DNA of 64,000 bases from Bradyrhizobium sediminis (GTDB lineage Bacteria > Pseudomonadota > Alphaproteobacteria > Rhizobiales > Xanthobacteraceae). Within the stretch, counting starts at the first letter, position 1. Each line of letters starts with the position of its first letter. Below, piece after piece: positions 61,644-64,000 of the stretch. The stretch lies in the NCBI RefSeq assembly GCF_018736085.1, contig NZ_CP076134.1, forward strand, positions 4,474,501 through 4,538,500, in the 5' to 3' direction. A model generated the notes under the pieces. The model did not search any database. It saw only the letters and a program-made list of their open reading frames with translations, and was not told the origin of the DNA. Both the position numbers and the translations under genes were made by a program.

Positions 61644-62459
61644 ATGAGATGGCGGGCGAGCAGCCTGATGATCGGATCCCTGTTCCTGGCGTTGATCGCC
61701 GGGGGTTTCGGCACGTTCCTCGGCGTCAAGAAGTTCGCCGGCATCCGGGGACAGGTGCCGCTGCGGGTGATTTTCGAAGGTGCCGCCTCCGGCCTCCACA
61801 AGGGCGGCAGCGTCAATTTCGACGGCATTCGGGTCGGCGAAGTAGTGTCGCTGAAGCTGGATCACCCGCGCCGGGTGGTCGCAATGGCGATGATCGACAG
61901 CAGCGCGCCGGTGCGCAAGGACACCGAGGTTGGACTGGAGTTTCAGGGGTTAACCGGCGTGGCGGCCATATCGCTGATCGGCGGCTCGATCGACGGTCCG
62001 CCGGTCCCGCTGGACAAGGACGGGGTGCCGGTGCTGACCGCCGATCCGGACGCACTGCTCGACATCCAGGAAAAGATCCGGGTGGCGCTGCGCAACGTCG
62101 ACAGGATCATCGCCGACAATCAGGTGGCGGTGAAGGATACGCTGCGGAATTTCGAGACCTTCACCGCGACGCTCGCGGGTAACGGCGAACGGATCACCGA
62201 GATCGTCTCTGCCGCCGACAACGCCCTGGCGGGCGTCGACAGCGGCCTAGCCAGGACCGACAAGTTTCTGGCGAGCCTCGGCAGCGCCAAATATGGCGGC
62301 GACCTGCTGCCGACCGTGATTTCGCTTCGCGAGCTGATCGAAAGTTTCGACAAGCGCTCCGGCGCCTTGATGGCGGACACCCGCCGCATGCTCCACGATG
62401 TCAGCCAGTCCATCAGCAAGACGGACCAGAAGTCTGGCGGCCGCCCCGCCCGACGCTAG
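61644..62459 (+). CDS. MlaD/MCE-family protein, single-domain
   Basis: A 271-residue protein. The N-terminal membrane helix (SLMIGSLFLALIAGGFGTFL) is followed by one MCE domain (residues about 35-120: VPLRVIFEGAASGLHKGGSV, NFDGIRVGEVVSLKLDHPRR and LEFQGLTGVAAISLIGGSID). The C-terminal half is helical (DNQVAVKDTLRNFETFTATL, then ISLRELIESFDKRSGALMAD). MCE proteins form hexameric rings that carry lipids between membranes. The usual partners (MlaE permease, MlaF ATPase, MlaB) are not adjacent, so it works with components elsewhere. The start is the ATG at 61644; the open frame upstream overlaps the EamA gene out of phase. Confidence 0.88.
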   Translation: MRWRASSLMIGSLFLALIAGGFGTFLGVKKFAGIRGQVPLRVIFEGAASGLHKGGSVNFDGIRVGEVVSLKLDHPRRVVAMAMIDSSAPVRKDTEVGLEFQGLTGVAAISLIGGSIDGPPVPLDKDGVPVLTADPDALLDIQEKIRVALRNVDRIIADNQVAVKDTLRNFETFTATLAGNGERITEIVSAADNALAGVDSGLARTDKFLASLGSAKYGGDLLPTVISLRELIESFDKRSGALMADTRRMLHDVSQSISKTDQKSGGRPARR

Positions 62460-62546
62460 CGTGCCGGGGGCCTGCGGCGGAGGTTGACGCTCGCTCCGCT
62501 CTGTCACACCATCACGGCCAAGACCCCCGAAAGAAGGTTCGCCGAC

Positions 62547-63764
62547 GTGCACGACAAGACCACGCCTACAACACCCCCGCCGCCGACCGTGAACCGCGCG
62601 CAGAGCGCGGTGCCGCGCGCCTTGCGGCGCTATCTGTCGCTCGACGATTTCGAGGCGACCGCCCGCCGCCGGCTGCCGAAATTCCTCTACGGCTACATCT
62701 CCGGCGGCGCCGAGACCGATGCTGCGGTGCGCGACAATCGAAAAGCCTTCGACGAATACGGCTTCGTGCCGCGCGTGCTCAACGACGTTTCCGGCCGCGA
62801 TCAGACCACGACGCTGTTCGGCAAGACCTATGCGTCACCGTTCGGCATTCCGCCGATGGGCTCGTCGGCGCTGTGCGCCTATCGCGGCGACATCGTGCTG
62901 ACGCGCGCGGCCGCCGCGATGAATCTGCCGATGATCCTGAGCGCGTCGTCCCTGATCACGCTTGAGGAGGTCAAGCGCGCCAATCCCGATGCCTGGTACC
63001 AGGCTTACCTCGCCGGCGTCCCCTCGCGCATCGAGCCGATGGTCGACCGGGTCGCTGCCGCCGGCTACGACACCTTCGTCGTCACCGCCGACGTGCCGGT
63101 GCCGCCCAACCGCGAGAACAACATCCGCAACGGCTTCCAGGTCCCGCTGGCGATCACGCCGCGCGTCCTCTGGGACACGATCACGCATCCGCACTGGCTG
63201 TTCGGCACCTGGGCGCGCACGCTGATGAATCACGGCATGCCGCATTTCGAGAACATGGACGCCAAGCAGGGTCCGCCGGTGCTCTCCAAAAACCTGATGC
63301 GCAACATCGGTCACCGCGACCAGCTCTCCTGGAAGCATGTCGAGCTGATCCGCAAGCGCTGGAAGGGCAAGCTCGTCGTCAAGGGCCTGATCTCGCCACA
63401 GGATGCGCGGATCGCGCGCGAGAGCGGCGTCGACGGCGTGATGGTCTCCAACCATGGCGGCCGCCAGCTCGACTGCACCGTGTCGGCGCTGCGCATGCTG
63501 CCGGAGATATCAGCCGAAGCCCACGGCATGACCGTGATGCTCGACGGCGGTATCCGGCGCGGCACCGACGTCATCAAGGCCCTGGCGCTCGGCGCCGACT
63601 TCGTCTTCGTCGGCCGGCCGCTACTCTACGCCGCGGTCGCCGGCAGCGAAGCCGGGGTAACTCGCGCGCTGACGCTACTCAAGGACGAGATCGACCGCGA
63701 TCTGGCGCTGCTCGGCATCCGCAAAATCAGCGAAATAACGCCCGACCTGGTGCGGCGGTTTTAG
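62547..63764 (+). CDS. FMN-dependent 2-hydroxyacid dehydrogenase / oxidase (LldD-like)
   Basis: A 405-residue flavoenzyme of the glycolate oxidase / L-lactate dehydrogenase family. The GTG at 62547, 9 nt after AGAAGG, is preferred to a TTG at 62484. Seen: DFEATARRRLPKFLYGYISG, then PFGIPPMGSSALCAYRGDIV, the FMN-binding LVVKGLISPQDARIARESGV, and the active-site signature SNHGGRQLDCTVSALRMLPE, with the His-Gly-Gly-Arg-Gln core. TVMLDGGIRRGTDVIKAL and DFVFVGRPLLYA finish the barrel. It oxidises an L-2-hydroxy acid (lactate, glycolate or mandelate) and passes electrons to quinone or oxygen. Its stop overlaps that of the convergent DUF1330 gene. Confidence 0.92.
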   Translation: MHDKTTPTTPPPPTVNRAQSAVPRALRRYLSLDDFEATARRRLPKFLYGYISGGAETDAAVRDNRKAFDEYGFVPRVLNDVSGRDQTTTLFGKTYASPFGIPPMGSSALCAYRGDIVLTRAAAAMNLPMILSASSLITLEEVKRANPDAWYQAYLAGVPSRIEPMVDRVAAAGYDTFVVTADVPVPPNRENNIRNGFQVPLAITPRVLWDTITHPHWLFGTWARTLMNHGMPHFENMDAKQGPPVLSKNLMRNIGHRDQLSWKHVELIRKRWKGKLVVKGLISPQDARIARESGVDGVMVSNHGGRQLDCTVSALRMLPEISAEAHGMTVMLDGGIRRGTDVIKALALGADFVFVGRPLLYAAVAGSEAGVTRALTLLKDEIDRDLALLGIRKISEITPDLVRRF

Positions 63765-64000
63765 CCGATCTTGAACTTACTGTACGACTCCTTCGTGCAG
63801 ATGATGACATGCTCGGCGCAGCCGTTGCGGCGGTGCGGGTCACAACGATTTTCGTAATCGGCCGAGGTCATCATGTCGATGAAGGCGGCCACCGACGGGT
63901 AATACACCAGCGCCAGATAGTCCCACTGATTGCCGTCGGGCCTGCCGAGTGCGACCGCCTTGGCGTCGCCGGTCCACAGCAGCGTGCCGCCGCGCGCCTT
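63761..64000 (-). CDS. DUF1330-type protein, partial (C-terminal 79 residues in window)
   Basis: The gene enters from the right edge, so its start is not visible. The 79 residues in the window contain GGTLLWTGDAKAVALGRPDG, NQWDYLALVYYPSVAAFIDM, MTSADYENRCDPHRRNGCAE and HVIICTKESYSKFKIG, ending at a TAA that overlaps the stop of the hydroxyacid dehydrogenase gene by 3 bp. The VALVYYPSxxAF-like segment and the small ferredoxin-like fold fit the DUF1330 family (dimeric alpha-beta barrel proteins of unknown role). Two Cys and several basic residues near the end are unusual. The two genes are convergent. Confidence 0.7.
   Translation of the reverse strand, partial: KARGGTLLWTGDAKAVALGRPDGNQWDYLALVYYPSVAAFIDMMTSADYENRCDPHRRNGCAEHVIICTKESYSKFKIG

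Overview
The window looks like chromosomal DNA of a Bradyrhizobium-type alphaproteobacterium. The supporting signs are high GC content, a napEDABC periplasmic nitrate reductase operon, a rhizobial-type PmtA phospholipid methyltransferase, a CtrA/FlbD-type flagellar cluster that contains sciP, intergenic FixK/FNR-type boxes (TTGA-N6-TCAA), and several families of intergenic palindromic repeats. No species is asserted.

Layout. 1-2.6 kb: a vapC toxin remnant, two CRP-like palindromes, an OmpA-family protein and a GT39-type glycosyltransferase. 2.7-4.6 kb: a secreted FecR-domain protein paired with a beta-barrel protein. 4.6-7.3 kb: two complete insertion sequences (IS5 and IS4 families). 7.4-12.6 kb: housekeeping and metabolic genes (two VOC proteins, DUF1488, cupin, FKBP isomerase, gamma-glutamyltransferase, TrhO, SlyX). 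12.7-18.8 kb: a ThDP enzyme with an FAD-linked 2-hydroxyacid oxidoreductase, then a GMC oxidoreductase, MarR and enoyl-CoA hydratase set. 19-23.3 kb: an unusual secreted-protein locus with a 974-residue cysteine-rich protein, a small protein with repeated NPQPEPP motifs and two other small exported proteins. 23.4-25.6 kb: tRNA-Met(CAU), pmtA, mnmA. 25.9-34.1 kb: fliK, flgD, sciP, fliF, fliG, fliH, fliN, flbD. 34.2-40 kb: an unannotated small membrane protein with a 17-codon leader, metY, a hydrolase, and an organosulfur set (TauD-type dioxygenase, SsuA-type binding protein, LLM flavin monooxygenase). 40.1-44.5 kb: napEDABC. 44.6-48.5 kb: RecD-like helicase, exported MsrA, MsrB, small proteins and several hairpin repeats. 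49-53.3 kb: an accessory patch with IS630-type and IS110-type elements, a duplicated gene fragment and repeats. 53.3-64 kb: a membrane-anchored Pro-rich protein, purA, an NRAMP-related transporter, Spy/CpxP, DUF2892, TMEM175-type channel, a LiaF-like small protein, YbaK, EamA, an MCE protein, an FMN-dependent 2-hydroxyacid dehydrogenase and a partial DUF1330 protein.

How it works together. Six intergenic TTGA-N6-TCAA palindromes lie upstream of nap, the ThDP/FAD enzyme pair, the small secreted protein, the cysteine-rich locus, the DUF2892/Spy pair and the TMEM175/LiaF-like pair. This suggests one low-oxygen (FixK/FNR-type) regulon that includes several uncharacterised envelope proteins. Flagellar control is visible as a sigma-54 promoter before fliK, its probable activator FlbD at the end of the cluster, CtrA-like boxes and the CtrA antagonist SciP.

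The best candidates for undescribed biology are the low-oxygen-linked cysteine-rich secreted locus (19.0-23.3 kb), the FecR-domain/beta-barrel pair, and the small membrane-protein pair at 34.2-34.4 kb. Two insertion sequences sit exactly on stop codons of intact neighbouring genes, which fits TA-containing target sites in a GC-rich genome.
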